Of a stretch of 64,000 nucleotides of DNA, positions 22,126-33,891 are shown piece by piece. Position 1 is the first letter of the stretch, and each line of letters starts with the position of its first letter. The DNA comes from Oenanthe sinensis (lineage: Eukaryota; Streptophyta; Magnoliopsida; Apiales; Apiaceae): assembly GCA_028671895.1 (NCBI GenBank), contig CM053794.1, forward strand, positions 19,330,501-19,394,500, written 5' to 3'. Position numbers and translations under genes: made by a program. Below the pieces are notes generated by a model. That model worked only from the letters and a program-made list of their open reading frames with translations, searched no databases and was not told the DNA's origin.

Positions 22126-24086
22126 CTATCTACTTCGACTCCTCCTCCTCTTCTCCTGATGACTCATCGCTGCCTGAAGACGAACCCTCTTCGTCTTCAC
22201 TTGACTCTTCCTCTCCAGAAGAACTTTCCTCTGTTGTCTTCTCGGAGGTCGTCTTAGGAATGCCTTGTTGGGGGATGGAATGAGGCTAGGCTCGCGACCC
22301 CTTTTCTGCCTAACATCCGGACTGATGTCCCCTCCGGTGTCCTTCTCTTGAGCAGCGATCAACTGCTTTAGAGCTTCAGCTGATTGGGGACTCTGGAAAT
22401 CCACTTTAGGGTCAAACAACCCCAGATGCTTCGCCAACACTGCCTTCAATGCCTCATTCCAACCAATTGTGTAGTTTACCGGGAAGAGGAGGTCGTCGTG
22501 CTGCTGAATTAAATCTTGATACTCCTCCGAGCCCAAGTATTTGTCAATGGTTGTATTTTGATCGGCCCGGAGCTCAACTATCTCCGCTTGAGCCCGTTTC
22601 AACATATCCTCCTTCTCAGCCAACTTCTCTTCCAAGTGCTTCAACTTGGCGTTGGCAACCGAAAGTTCCTTTTTATGCTTCCCTGCCTTAACCTTCCATG
22701 ACTCAGTTTGATGCAGAGAAGCCTGGAAGTAAGCATTGGTCTGACAATAACAACCAAGTTAGACACATAAAAAGCCAAAACGTAAATGGTGTGTGCGAGA
22801 AAAAGAAATTAGACAAGTAAAGAAACTTACTGAAGCTAGTGCCTGTGCACCTAGCCCCCTGGTGCTCTCATCGTCACGTCCCAACACTATATCCTTATAA
22901 TCACAAGGAGTAAGGGAGTGTAGGGACCAATCCCTTGCGTGGTCTGTACAGCCAACCACAGTGTCCGATTTCCTAAATCCCCAACCTGCTTTGTAGGCCA
23001 GGGACTTAGGTGCCTTGACAGCTTGACCTCCTTCAGCCACAAATGGCCCTGTGTGAGGCTACAAGAAGGCTGTCAATTCTTTTCCCTGCCTGGGATCATT
23101 CATTAGTCTTAGCCGCTTCATGCGGCCAGTTTCTTCCATGGGTGGAATGGTCCACTCGTTGATTTGTGTGGCAGCTGAAAAAAACCAAACACAAACATGG
23201 TTAGTAAAGCAAAGTAGCAAAAATCCAAAATTGAAAGATAAACCCAAAGGAAGTTTTATACCTTTGTTTGAGGCCCTCGATAGGCCCACTGTTTTTAGCC
23301 TGTGCTCATCAAGAAGAGCCCAAGAGACTTTGTTAGTCTCCGCCTGGGTGAGCGCAGAATAAGCATTTTGCTCCTCCAAAGAGAGCAGGATCGACTCGGC
23401 GCTCCCATATGCAACTTTGCCGAACGTGGGCCTAAAGAGAGTCCCCCAGTCTCCTCCTCCCAAGAAATTTGCACAAAATTTTCCATCCAATGAAGGTTAT
23501 TGTCGGGGATTGAAGAGTTATCAAAGATGTGGAGTTTATTTGGCCTATGGGCAATGTGAACCCTGCCCAAGGAAATACTAGAAGAGTTTTTGAACTGAAA
23601 AATTTTGTGAAAAAGGGGGACGGTTATTTTTATTTTCTTTTCTAAGAACACAACCATGAAGCAATGGATGAGTCTCCATCCATTGGGCACGATTTGGCCA
23701 GGGTGAATTTGGACGTCGGCTAGAAGAGTGGGGATGAATTCGTGCAAAGGGAACCTAAACCCCGCTAACAGGGCATCTATGTACACAAATAATTTGGAAG
23801 GGTGCCAATGGCAGGTCCTGTCGCCAGGCTCTGCCAGAGAAATGGTGAAACGGGGAGGAAAATTGAAAAGATAATCGTACTCTTCTACTAAATCAGAATC
23901 AAAAAACTTATTACTACGATTATAAGAATCTAAATGAGACAGGCTAGGGTACTCGTCCCCCCTTTGGTTTATCATATCTAACAAAGACATGTGAGGAGAG
24001 TAAATTGGGATTCGACGGAGGGGTTTACCTCTCTTTGCAGACCCCACGTTCATAGCTGCCAGCCTGGAGTTCTTCTTGTCAGCCAT
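22126..24086 (-). pseudogene. Antisense spliced gene of the Tat element (plant gypsy-type transposon protein)
   Basis: A three-exon gene opposite to pol. Exon 1 (24086-23262) starts at MADKKNSR and includes IHPGQIVPNGWRLIHCF, which resembles the family described as putative gypsy-type transposon (PF04195). Intron 1 is 23175-23261 (87 bp, GTATAA...TTTTCAG); intron 2 is 22741-22830 (90 bp, GTAAGT...TGTCAG). Both splices keep the frame. Exon 3 (22740-22126) encodes a coiled coil (HLEEKLAEKEDMLKRAQAEI) and a Ser/Glu-rich tail. Damage includes a frameshift near 23490, a TAG near 23059 and a frameshift near 22250. Antisense genes downstream of pol are known in Tat elements such as Grande; their role is unknown. 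The exact C-terminus is uncertain. Confidence 0.8.
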
Positions 24087-24219
24087 TTGATTTTTGAACT
24101 ACTAAATATCCTTGAGAGTTTTAGAAGCTGGAGTTACTTGAACTCTTGAGAGCTCGAGTATGTGGAGAAATTTAAGAATTGAGAAATGAGTAGTGAGGGA
24201 AGTGAAGCCCCTCACTTCA

Positions 24220-24232
24220 CTCATATATAACC
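24220..24232 (-). promoter_or_regulatory. TATA box of the antisense gene
   Basis: TTATATATGA on the minus strand lies about 140 bp upstream of the ATG at 24086, a plausible core promoter position. Inferred from sequence only. Confidence 0.5.
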
Positions 24233-24299
24233 TCTAGTCGGTCACCAACCCGTTCAAATTCCACTTTTTACCGGTGTTTTTAGGTCACATAACCGTTGG

Positions 24300-24720
24300 G
24301 GGGCATTTCAACCGGTACAACAGGTAAAAGGCCTCGTTTGACAAAGCCCATGATTGAAAGCCCAAAAGAAAAATAAAATAAAATAAAAAGAAATAGAGTC
24401 TTCTAGAACCTAGAAGAAAAGTCTAGAAGTAGGGCCCGCAAAGCCCATGACCGAAAAACCGTGAAGGCCCAAAAGCCTCGAAGGCCCAGAATTTGAAAAA
24501 CCCAAGGCCCAGAAGGCCCAATAATTAAAAAAAATGTATGGAGGCCCATGATCCAAAAGCTTTGAAAGCCTACTATTTGGTAAACCAATTGAACTCTATA
24601 ATGAAAGACATAACGAAGGCCCTACTATATTGGGCTTAAAAGCGCTAAAGCCTGTGAGACTCTACTTAATCAAATTTGTAAGGAAACGACCCTTTAACCC
24701 ATTTAGCATTTGAGGTTCAT
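24300..24720 (+). other. Tat 3' region with irregular AAGGCCCA repeats
   Basis: From about 24420 to 24570 the words AAGGCCCA, AAAGCCC and CCTCGAAGG recur at irregular spacing. No coding frame is evident. This precedes the regular 80-bp array. Confidence 0.55.
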
Positions 24721-25200
24721 TTCGACCTCATTCCAGGTCGATAATTATAAAGTCATGAGGCCCCAAGACATTTCGACCTGGGAGGTAAATTAGGTATTAA
24801 TTCGACCTCATTTCAGGTCGATAATTCTAAAGCCATGATGCCCCAATACATTTCGACCTGAGAGGTAAATTAGGTATTAATTCGACCTCATTCCAGGTCG
24901 ATAATTATAAAGCCATGAGGCCCCAAGACATTTCGACCTGGGAGTTAAATTAGGTATTAATTCGAGCTCATTCCAGGTCGATAATTATAAAGCCATGAGG
25001 CCCCAAGACATTTCGACCTGGGAGGTAAATTAGGTATTAATTCGACCTCATTCCAGATCGATAATTATAAAGCCATGAGGCCCCAAGACATTTCGACCTG
25101 GGAGGTAAATTAGGTATTAATTCGACCTCATTCCAGGTCAAAAATTATAAAGCAATGAAAGCCTATTCGGCCTTAATCGAGGTCGAAATCGATCTCAGCC
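24721..25200 (+). repeat. 80-bp tandem array in the Tat 3' region
   Basis: Six consecutive units begin at 24721, 24801, 24881, 24961, 25041 and 25121, an exact 80-bp period. Each starts TTCGACCTCATTCCAGGTCG and carries ATTTCGACCTGGGAGG. The last unit diverges in its second half. Tandem arrays in the region between pol and the 3' LTR are a known trait of Tat/Ogre-type elements and have been described as a source of satellite DNA. Confidence 0.92.
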
Positions 25201-25850
25201 AGACATTTTGACTTCAAGGATTTTTTAAACCTAATTCGATCTTAATCGAGGTCGAAAATGACTTCAGTCATATACCTCGACCTCAAAAAGCTGTTGAGGC
25301 CAAATTCGACCTCAATCGAGGTCGAATTCAATTTCTGCACAATGAATCGACTCAAGGGAATTTTCATGTTTAATTCGACCTCAATCGAGGTCGAATTCAC
25401 TCCTAATTGTGTGATTAACCTCAAGGTTATACAAGGGCTTTATTCGACCTCAATTGAAGTCGAATTTGACCTCATTCATAAAATACACCTCAAGGCAGTT
25501 TTATCCAAATAATCGACTTCAATCAAAGTCGATTTCAACCTCGATTTCTATATCGACCAGGGGCTGCATATTGTGTTTGATCGACTTCAATTCAAGTCAA
25601 TTTCAACTTCAAAACATCGTATCGACTTGGGGGTGCATGCCACGGTTTGTTCGTCCACAATTTAAATCGAATTCGACCTCATTCCCTAGATTTAACCTGG
25701 GATCATTCTTGAGGTCTATTTCGACCTCAATCCAGGTCGAAAAGCTCAGGAGGACGGAAGCCCAAATCGACCTCGAATCCCGTCGACTTGGAGGGGGAAT
25801 TGAGGTCGAAATCGACCTCATTCGAGGTCGAAATAATATGAATCTCAAAA
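25201..25850 (+). repeat. Palindromic TTCGACCTC/GAGGTCGAA repeat array
   Basis: About nine copies, spaced roughly 60-75 bp, of an inverted repeat with arms TTCGACCTC and GAGGTCGAA around a short centre (for example at about 25307, 25373, 25441, 25513, 25579 and 25809). Some copies have compensating changes in both arms (TCGACTTC with GAAGTCGA). Because the unit is nearly self-complementary, both strands encode NSTSIEVEF-like peptides. This is taken as a structural consequence, not a gene. Confidence 0.85.
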
Positions 25851-26050
25851 AATTTCCCATTTTTCTATGAGTTTATTAAAAATGATATCCTTGGGGGACC
25901 AATTTATATGATGTTGATTTTTTAAAAGAATTAATATTACAAGGCCTGAGCCCAGAAAACAAAATAAGGTTGACTAAAATAAGTCAAAAGCCCGGTAAGA
26001 CACTTAAAACCATTTGTAAAACTTTTGCGAAAACTCACGAAGTTTTCCCA
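25851..26050 (+). other. Tat 3' end before the polypurine tract
   Basis: AT-rich sequence linking the palindromic array to the polypurine tract. No coding frame or repeat was seen. Confidence 0.5.
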
Positions 26051-26066
26051 AAATTTGGGGGGCAAA
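26051..26066 (+). promoter_or_regulatory. Polypurine tract of the Tat element
   Basis: AAATTTGGGGGGCAAA lies directly before the 3' LTR start TGATGTGGG. Confidence 0.85.
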
Positions 26067-26678
26067 TGATGTGGGTAAAAATAGCCCTGAGGAAATAATA
26101 AATATAGCATTTATTATTTCATTAATTAGACCTGGTATGGTCCAAAGGCTTGGGCCCTTGAAACGAACTAGGAAAATAAGTCCTAGGTTCAACTGGATTT
26201 GTAATACAAGAATCAATTGGATTTCTAAATCCAGCCCACCAGCTCTGTTGAAGCCATAGGCCCGGTAAGCCTCTATTATTAATTAATTTTGTAATTAATT
26301 AATAAGAGCTTATTAAAGGCCCGAAAAGTCTGTTGAAGGCCCTAATCTTAGAAGGATTTAGAAACCCAATCATGAGAAGAGTCCCACAAGGACCCTCACT
26401 CCTAAGAGGTTTAGACAACCTTGACACTAGGAGACTTGGCCATCAAGTCTCTTACTTCTAATCTAATTCCAAGGCCCTCGTGCGCCTATATAAAGGGCCT
26501 AACCCCTCAACCTTAGAACTACGTTGTTGTCTTGATTCTCATACGAACGGAGATACGTAGGCAGTTAACGAGGACCTGAGTTAGTCACGAAATATTAGTG
26601 CAGCCATTAAAGCTTAAAGCTCCTCTAAACCCTAGTATTAATTGCGTATTAAAGACACCTCATTTTTAATCCATAACA
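26067..26678 (+). repeat. 3' LTR of the Tat element
   Basis: It starts TGATGTGGG and ends CCATAACA. It is 612 bp, the same length as the 5' LTR, and is followed by the target duplication CACGT. Confidence 0.93.
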
Positions 26679-26683
26679 CACGT

Positions 26684-27458
26684 AAACTTACATTGATAAC
26701 ATACTAAATAAATTTTATCATTTATAAATAAAAATCATAACATGAATATTAAATTTTAACAATTATCACAGTTTTCATTGGTGAGCAACTTTCTCTTTAA
26801 ACACATTTCTTGCTAATGAGTGACTTTATCATTTTTCTTTAATCTCTCATAAAATTATTTATATTAGGGAGTAAGTCAACTTATATTTGATAAATTATAC
26901 TTTTATAAAACTTACAATTAGTATATGTTAATATTTAATAACAAGACTCATTATTAGAAGTTAAGTAGTAATTGAAATCGTAAGTAGAAGATACATTAAT
27001 ATTTTCTTATAAGACACCTAATTAAAAGATAAATAATAATTAGACTCCTATTAGAAGATAAATAGTAATTTATATAAAATTTTCAAGTGAGCTTACTTTT
27101 TAAAAATCATAATATATATTATTAAATTTTAACATTTAACACGTTTTTTCTAATTGAGCCGCTCTCATTTTCAACATTTTTCCAATGAATGAGCTGTTTT
27201 ATCATTGTTTATTTAGATCTCATGTAGAATTAAATCGAGAATACACTAGATAAATTTTATTATTATTGGACCAAATCAATCCTACTATATGTAATTATTT
27301 GTCTTGCTATAACATATTTAGAACTTCTGTATTAGATTAATGACTTAGATACTTCAATGTATTATTGCAGTTAGGAGTGTGATCAAATTGTAATTCCAAG
27401 TTGTAATTAAAGTCAAAGAATAAAGTCTGTTAGAAGATTCAAGCTGAATCATGCAACT
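26684..27458. other. Host sequence right of the Tat insertion, degenerate duplications
   Basis: AT-rich DNA. The segment around 27085-27228 (AATTGAGCCGCTCTC through TTTAGATCTCATGT) repeats the sequence left of the Tat element at about 14395-14538. A weaker copy lies at about 26750-26860. No gene was seen. Confidence 0.5.
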
Positions 27459-29294
27459 TGTTAGGCCCGGAATGGGGGGTATAAGCTAGAGGGGGGGTTT
27501 GAATAGCTATATACCCTTTTTAAAATTTAGAGCTTGGAATTTTTAAATTTTTTTCTCCTTTTAAAATCTTTACTAGTCAACTAGTAAATAAAATACGGAA
27601 AGTAAAAAGAGAGAAAAGAAACAGAGTACAACACAATATTTTTATCCTGGTTTGAGATGACGCAATTCCCTAACAGATCCTCTCACCCCTAGTCCAGTCC
27701 CCGAGTCCCTCTCTGAACTCGAGATTTTGTACTATAAAAAGATATACTCCTTATAGTGGTGGAGAAGCCTTTTACAACACTATGTATCTATCTTGGATCT
27801 TAACTCCTCATTAATCCCTCAAAATACAATAGCAAACCTACTTGATTTATCTTAGAGCGTAACTCCCCGTTACCTCCTCACAATCAAAGTAAAACCCCTA
27901 CAAGCTGGTCTTAGAGCGTAACTTCATGTTACCTCTTCACAGGCAAGTAATATCCCTTACAATCTTATCTTAGAGCGTAAATTCCCCTTTACCTCCTCAA
28001 AGATACGTAAAAATCCCTGCGTAGACTATGTTTCTCTACAATAATGTAGGTCTTGGATCTGGTCTTAGGTCTTCGGTCTTTCCTTTTCCTCACGGTGCAA
28101 AGACACCCAACTCCCTGTCGGTGTGTCTAGGACTTGGGTCTTAGAACAAAGATCACCTCACAAAAAAGTCTAGACAACAAGTCCTACGACTTTATATCTC
28201 TGTTTAAGAAAGAAATGTGGTGGGCTAGTATAATACAGTACTAGACCAAAGAGACAAACAAATATATATAAGATGGCCTAAGCAACGATATATATAAATG
28301 TGAGTTGGGGCAAATCACTTAGTGAAAGGACTAATCACTCGAAGGGATAAGTCACTTGTCAAAAAGAACGAACCACACGTTGTGTGCTAACGTTTATCAA
28401 ATAAAATAAGTTTGTATGCTAAAGTAAAGTGCGAAAATTAAAAGCGTATGAATGCAAGCACTTAAAGTAAATCTTTTCTTTTTATTTTCTTTTTTTATTG
28501 TCCGATATATAAGGCCGAGGGTATATGAACTAAACTAATGGCCGAATATATTGACTTGATTTATATCAAGCTCGATGAGTCTTGTTGTTTATAGAAGCCT
28601 TGATCCGAAAAACAAAAATGAAACTATAAGGCTCTTTACAAACTAACGAAGACAATCTAAGATTCTACGAGGAGAGTTTGTTTATGTCTATATAGTGACT
28701 TATACGAATTCTCGTAACTCGGAATCAAAGAATATATAACTTCTTGAACTCTAAAAGTAAAAGGCTAATTTATGTCTTAATATACAACTTATACGATAAA
28801 CCTTTTCACTTTGAATTCGAAGCTACTTCAACTTCTAGATCTCTACGAGGAAGCCTTGTTTATATCTCTACTATATATGAGACTTATACAAGTACATTCT
28901 AACTCGGAGTTCGAAGTTGGATAAACTCACGAATATTCTACAAGTATGACTCAGAATAAGAGCTCGTTTCTTTCACTTTATAACTCAACAAGGAAGCTCT
29001 TTGTTTATACCTTAATATATTGGTTTATACAAAGTTGCTTCTAATAGGAATAAAAAGTTAGACTAACCCACAAATATTCAACAAATAGTGCTTGTTTATA
29101 TCTCTATAGGAGACTTATACAAATCACTTTTAACTTAGAATATAAGTTAGTTTTGAACTTTAATTTTTATATATACGAGAAAAGACAACAACAGTTAAAG
29201 CTCGTGTATGTATAAAACCATAAATAAGTGCAAGTATATAAGCTAAAGATCTAACTAAGCAAGAATAATATATATATACTTATACACTAAAGCC

Positions 29295-29296
<2 letters not shown>

Positions 29297-29344
<48 letters not shown>
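29297..29344. repeat. (TA)n microsatellite
   Basis: An uninterrupted AT dinucleotide run of about 48 bp inside the putative LTR of element D. Confidence 0.95.
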
Positions 29345-29347
<3 letters not shown>

Positions 29348-29505
29348 AGAAAAATAACCAACTTATGACTCTTGTGCTCTATAGTTAGAGACAAACTATT
29401 TCTTTCGAAATCAAGAGATACGAGTTGGGTTCGTGAACGAGAGTTGGTGTGTACACAAAAATTAACCAAGCAAGCAAGATTTAAAAACTACTAAACTTGA
29501 TCTAA

Positions 29506-29518
29506 GTATATATATATG

Positions 29519-29554
<36 letters not shown>
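29506..29554. repeat. (TA)n microsatellite with TGTA interruptions
   Basis: An AT dinucleotide run with two TGTA interruptions, in the same putative LTR. Confidence 0.9.
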
Positions 29555-31038
29555 AACAAATAACTAACTTATAACCCTTGAGATCTAAAAAGAAATCAAG
29601 AGAAAAAGCTAGGATCGAAGCCAAAACACATAAAAACTAGTCGCCGGAAAATGGCCGGAATCTTAACTTCTGGTACAACTTTGGGGGTAACTAAACAAGT
29701 CTAGGGGTTGTTGGAATATGATATTTGGTTAGTCTAAACTAGCTTGTGTGGTGTGTGTATTATGTGAGCAAGAAGAAGGGTAAAACAGGCTTTAAAGGTG
29801 ATGAAACTATGAAGAATCAAAGCTTGTTTGCTAGATCTTTTAGAGGCTGATATTTTCTGGGATATGGGTGATATGAGGACAGAAATATTCAGCACTTTCT
29901 TGGCTCAAAATAGCTTGAGAAAGAATTGGGGGGAAAGATAGTATTTATAGGCAAATATTAGGATTTAGGTGGGGAAAAGGGTGACAAGGCTACTACATGG
30001 AGCAAGGAGAGCCACAAAAATTCAAATTAAAGTTGCATCAGCTGAAAGAGGCCACATAGGTAGATGGAAAAAAGCTAATAAACACGAAACTGAATGATAT
30101 GTTGGAAATATGACATTTTTCAAAATATGCTCCAAAAATAATGATAATTTGGAAACCATCTGGGAATATTCCCAATAGGTCATGGTAAAAATCCTACTCA
30201 ATTTGGAGTTGACATTCATTGACTTTTAATTGATCAAACATTCAATTACGTATTGAAAATACATGCCAAAAATAAAAATCACCCAAAAATTATGAAAAAA
30301 CTCTAAAATTCTTTCTAATTATTCTAGTGACGTTCCCCAAGTTTCAAGTCATTTGGACATGTGTAACTATTTCTTTGAGAAAACGATCGTTTCGATATCC
30401 CTATAGACTGAAATAATAATCGATAGCCATTTGTCGGAACTAGTCGACATTTAGACTAAAGTTTTGACTTGAAATATATTCAAACATAAAAATCCTAAAT
30501 AAATTATGACTATGAGGTCCATAGAATATTTTTGTTTGAATTAAAATGCAGTTTATCCATTTAAATAAGACAGTTAGGGGCTTTCGGGATAAAATCTGTA
30601 TTTTACATTGAGGCAGGTCTTTGTTGAAGATAAATTGAACAAATAAGTTTAGAAAATATATTGTAAATATATTCTCTTGAAAACCTTTGAAACCAATACT
30701 CTTTTGTTTTGATGTTACATTTTCTATTTCACAAAAACAGTGTTAAAAATACTGTATTTGTTCGTCTTCAGTTTTTGACTCATAACAACGTATATAAATT
30801 ATATTTGATTTTATCATTATTTTGATAAATCTTGTCTAATTATATGTTGAAAGAAAATCATTTGGTTAGTTTATAAAAGAAATTTGACCAAGTTTGACTT
30901 TCTACTCTTTGACTGTCACTTTGAATAAGCGTAAGGGAGGTTTACTATATTCTTTAGTAATTTCCTATTTCTAATTTAATTTACACTTAATGTTTAGACA
31001 AAATAATCCAAAACCTAATAAAAAGACTGTATCTCACA

Positions 31039-32892
31039 ATCTTCCCCTTTTAGGTATTATGTCAAAACTGTCTAGTATAAAATTAAACTTTTGTGTGACA
31101 GCCTAAACTTCCCCTACGTGTATGCAGCTATCTAATTTATGTATTTTTAGATTTTAAAATCAAATTTACACTTCCCCTATAGTGTTAAAAATCTTTTTGA
31201 TTTTTAAGTGCATAGCATACACATATATGCAATATATATAAAATTTACAACTTATTCAAGTTATAAAGGTAAGAAATTGATACCATATAATAAGTATAGT
31301 TATACTTATTAATTTTGCTTCCTTCCATTTGACAAGTATTTGAACTTATCAATTTCCTTTTTTAACCTTCATTCCATTTCAAATTTAGCTGCAAAAACTT
31401 TATATTTATTAATGCATATCATATATAAGGCTAGTATAAAATTTTAATTTTATACTCTTTTATTCACTCACTTCCCCTAGATAAAATAATTTTTATTTTA
31501 TCTCAACTTTCCCTCCTTTATATTTTCACTCTCTTTTACATTCTCTGATTCATTATACTCTCTTCTCTTTTTATCACTATTTTCCGCATTTATATTTTCA
31601 ATTTTACACTCTCTTTCCCTTTTTGTTAATAATACCAAATAAAATTTGCAAGTAATGATAGAGTATGAGTGTAGAAAATCTTTGCTTTTTGCTTTCAAAA
31701 TTATATATATAATATATAATTTGAAAATATTAATTGACATCCCTTGTTTGGAGACATCTCGAATATATATGTAGACATAAAATTCGAGCATATATTGATC
31801 ATGTGACAACATATATAATTCATGTATATATATAATTTGAAAATAATTTCCTGTTAGCCTTCAAATATATATATATATAATCGAATATATATAATTTCAT
31901 GTTGGGTCCCTTTGCATATAATCTTGTTAGCATGAAATTTTAGCACTAAAATTTATCTTGTAACAACAAAGGGCAGGGGAAATTTATCATGCAGTTCTGT
32001 GTACCAATTTAATTAGAACCCTGTTAGGTCTTAAACTCAACATATAAACTGGGTCCAACCACCTGTTAAGTTTTATTATATAAAACTTTAAAGCATGCAT
32101 GGGGGATGAGGATTATACATTACAAATAATGTATATTTGTTTGGACAATAAAATTAAATTGTAGCTACTACAATTTAGTTTTATTTATATCTAGAGTTTT
32201 ATTCTCCATAATTTGCAATCCATACTAAGCTTCATTCCTACAAGAATATTTAAAAAGTTAGTACACTTGCCATTTTAATCCTGATTAAGTTGTATACTAG
32301 CAAAAGTGGCAGGTGTAGTAGGTGCAAAACTACAGAAGGATTATTCCAATTAAGTGACTCTAGAAGTAACAGTGAATAACCATGCAGATGTTGTTAAATG
32401 CAACAGTTTATAGTACTAAGTTACATCAAACTTTCTCAGACAAACAAAATAAGAACCATTTCATTAATAAATGCATACATATAATCTTAGAATTGTAGCT
32501 ATACAAAATTGACCAACAACCAACTAGGCCATAATACAGCTACTAATCTAACACAGGACTGCAATTTAAACAGCTTCAAGAACATATAGAAGCACACATC
32601 AAGCAGCAAAAGAACATAATAGTTAAGCAAAAGTAAAACAGACACATGAAACATGACAGGCACACAATCAAACAGTTACCATCCCTTAGTTCACTCTATA
32701 TATTAGAAATCAGATCCAGAAACTCAATTCATTGGTTCATTTCCTAGAGGAACTACACCATCTTCCTCCATTTCAACTACTCTACCAACTCTAAACTCAC
32801 TAAGCTCCACTACCTCCCTAGGTTCACCATATATTCCTAAGCAAAGCAGGCATTGAAGGAATATTGAAGGTAGAACTATTCAAGATGCTCAA
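31039..32892 (-). other. Element D region between extra ORF and 3' LTR
   Basis: Non-coding, AT-rich. The right edge of the LTR is followed by a minus-strand polypurine tract and by TTTTGACATAAT (31055-31066), as in elements A and B. Further CTTCCCC motifs occur near 31101, 31172 and 31471. A 104-codon frame at 31498-31812 is low-complexity and is not considered a gene. Confidence 0.5.
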
Positions 32893-33891
32893 CTACACAT
32901 TTATAACATGTGTTAGACCTTCCTCAATGAGCCCAGACCTTGCTATTGTACTCTCCAAAATGTTAAGCACACTATTCACCTTAGTTTCTGTGTTCTCATG
33001 CTTCTCAACTAGTTCCTTAAAGGAAATTTGAAGTTCTTGAAACAATTTTTCAAGTTCCTCATATTTTCCATTAAGAGTATCAATTGCCTTATCAAACTCA
33101 GCCCTAGAAATAGTATCCAGGGGCTCATCAGGGGCAGCAGAGACACAATGAATGTCACTATGCAAATTAAGCACACTATGCATAGAGTTTTCAATATGTG
33201 TAGAGTAGCCATTCAATGGGATAGTCACCACTTGAAAAGACATGAGTTTGTCACCACTTGTGTTTTGAAAGAGATTTGCTCTTAGGATTAAGGCCATGGT
33301 TTGAAAAGTGGGGGTAAACTGTTCATATGAAATGCCTTTTTCAGTGAGCTCAAGGGACAAGAGTAGTTCAATGCCACACAGGACAAAAAGGTAGAGTTTC
33401 ATCTCCATTTTATTGAAGACAAAATCAGTGTTAATGTCAAGGTTTGCATGATTCAAGGTTTTAAGGTTTACTTTCAAGGCATTGGCAAGCTCAATGTGTT
33501 CAAGAACAAAGTACTTCTCATTGACCACACTTGTCAGGAACATAACCTCCTGGACTCCTTGTTAGACCTCCAAATTACTATAAAACTCACTAACCATGTT
33601 AGGAAAGACTTTCCTATTAGTGTAATAAAGAATTGGATCCCATTTGGAAACTGCAAACATGTTGTAAATCTCAGTTCTTTTGTCATGTGGATCAAGCAAC
33701 CTGGCTGCAGTTTGCTTTTAGTGGGTTTAGAGGGAAAAGAAAGTGGGGATTTACCAAGATCTAAGAGTTTTCTTTATTTCTTCATATTTCAGCCTCTAGA
33801 GGAAGTAGGGGCAGTGGTGTTTGACTCATTGTATTGGCCTAGGCACAATGTAGTATTTATAAACTCATCATCATTCTCCATTTGGAAATGA
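32893..33891 (-). pseudogene. Decayed extra ORF of element D
   Basis: The longest open piece is 33543-32893 (216 codons). Upstream, frames broken by stops extend to a possible start MENDDEFIN near 33880. Readable words include NMFAVSKWDP and NMVSEFYSNLEV, then FLTSVVNEKYFVLEHIELANALKV and MEMKLYLFVLCGIELLLSLELTEKGISYEQF, and a C-terminal coiled coil (KYEELEKLFQELQISFKELVEKH, given in part: EELEKLFQELQ). The order EFYxNL followed by a beta-rich segment loosely recalls plant transposon-protein domains found as extra ORFs in retrotransposons, but no family is assigned. It sits directly upstream of the 3' LTR of D, the same place as the extra ORFs of A and B, although no convincing sequence similarity to them was seen. 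Confidence 0.55.

Larger units (their letters stand above)
14544..26678 (+). mobile_element. Ty3/gypsy element of the Tat type, 12.1 kb, decayed
   Basis: 612-bp LTRs at 14544-15155 and 26067-26678 are flanked by the exact target duplication CACGT (14539-14543 and 26679-26683). By eye the LTRs differ at about 30 positions (roughly 5 percent), so the copy is much older than the Copia element at 37-7837. The order gag, protease, reverse transcriptase, RNase H, second RNase H, integrase, and an antisense gene in the 3' region are typical of the plant Tat lineage. The interior also holds a truncated foreign element (15178-17200) in place of the first part of gag. Several stops and frameshifts make it non-autonomous now. 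Confidence 0.92.
27459..31038 (-). repeat. Element D: putative 3.6-kb LTR, minus orientation
   Basis: The left end TGTTAGGCCCGG, followed by a GAGGGGGGGTTTGAATA block, is the inverted form of a plant Copia LTR end. The right end TATCTCACA is followed by CTTCCCCTTTT, which on the minus strand is a polypurine tract AAAAGGGGAAGAT before TGTGAGATACAG. A minus-strand TATAAATA box lies at about 29942-29949. No second copy was found in the window, so the extent rests on the two boundary signals only. The U5 would be unusually long, and a nested insertion inside the LTR is possible. It contains two TA-repeat tracts. Confidence 0.5.

Noticed and set aside
24721..25200. Regular 80-bp repeats as a CRISPR-like array
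   Set aside because: The whole 80-bp unit repeats, with no unique spacers. The array lies inside a plant retrotransposon and there are no cas genes.
25242..25512. Frames on both strands with NSTSIEVEF peptides as genes
   Set aside because: They follow from the near-palindromic repeat unit, which reads alike on both strands. There is no other coding evidence.
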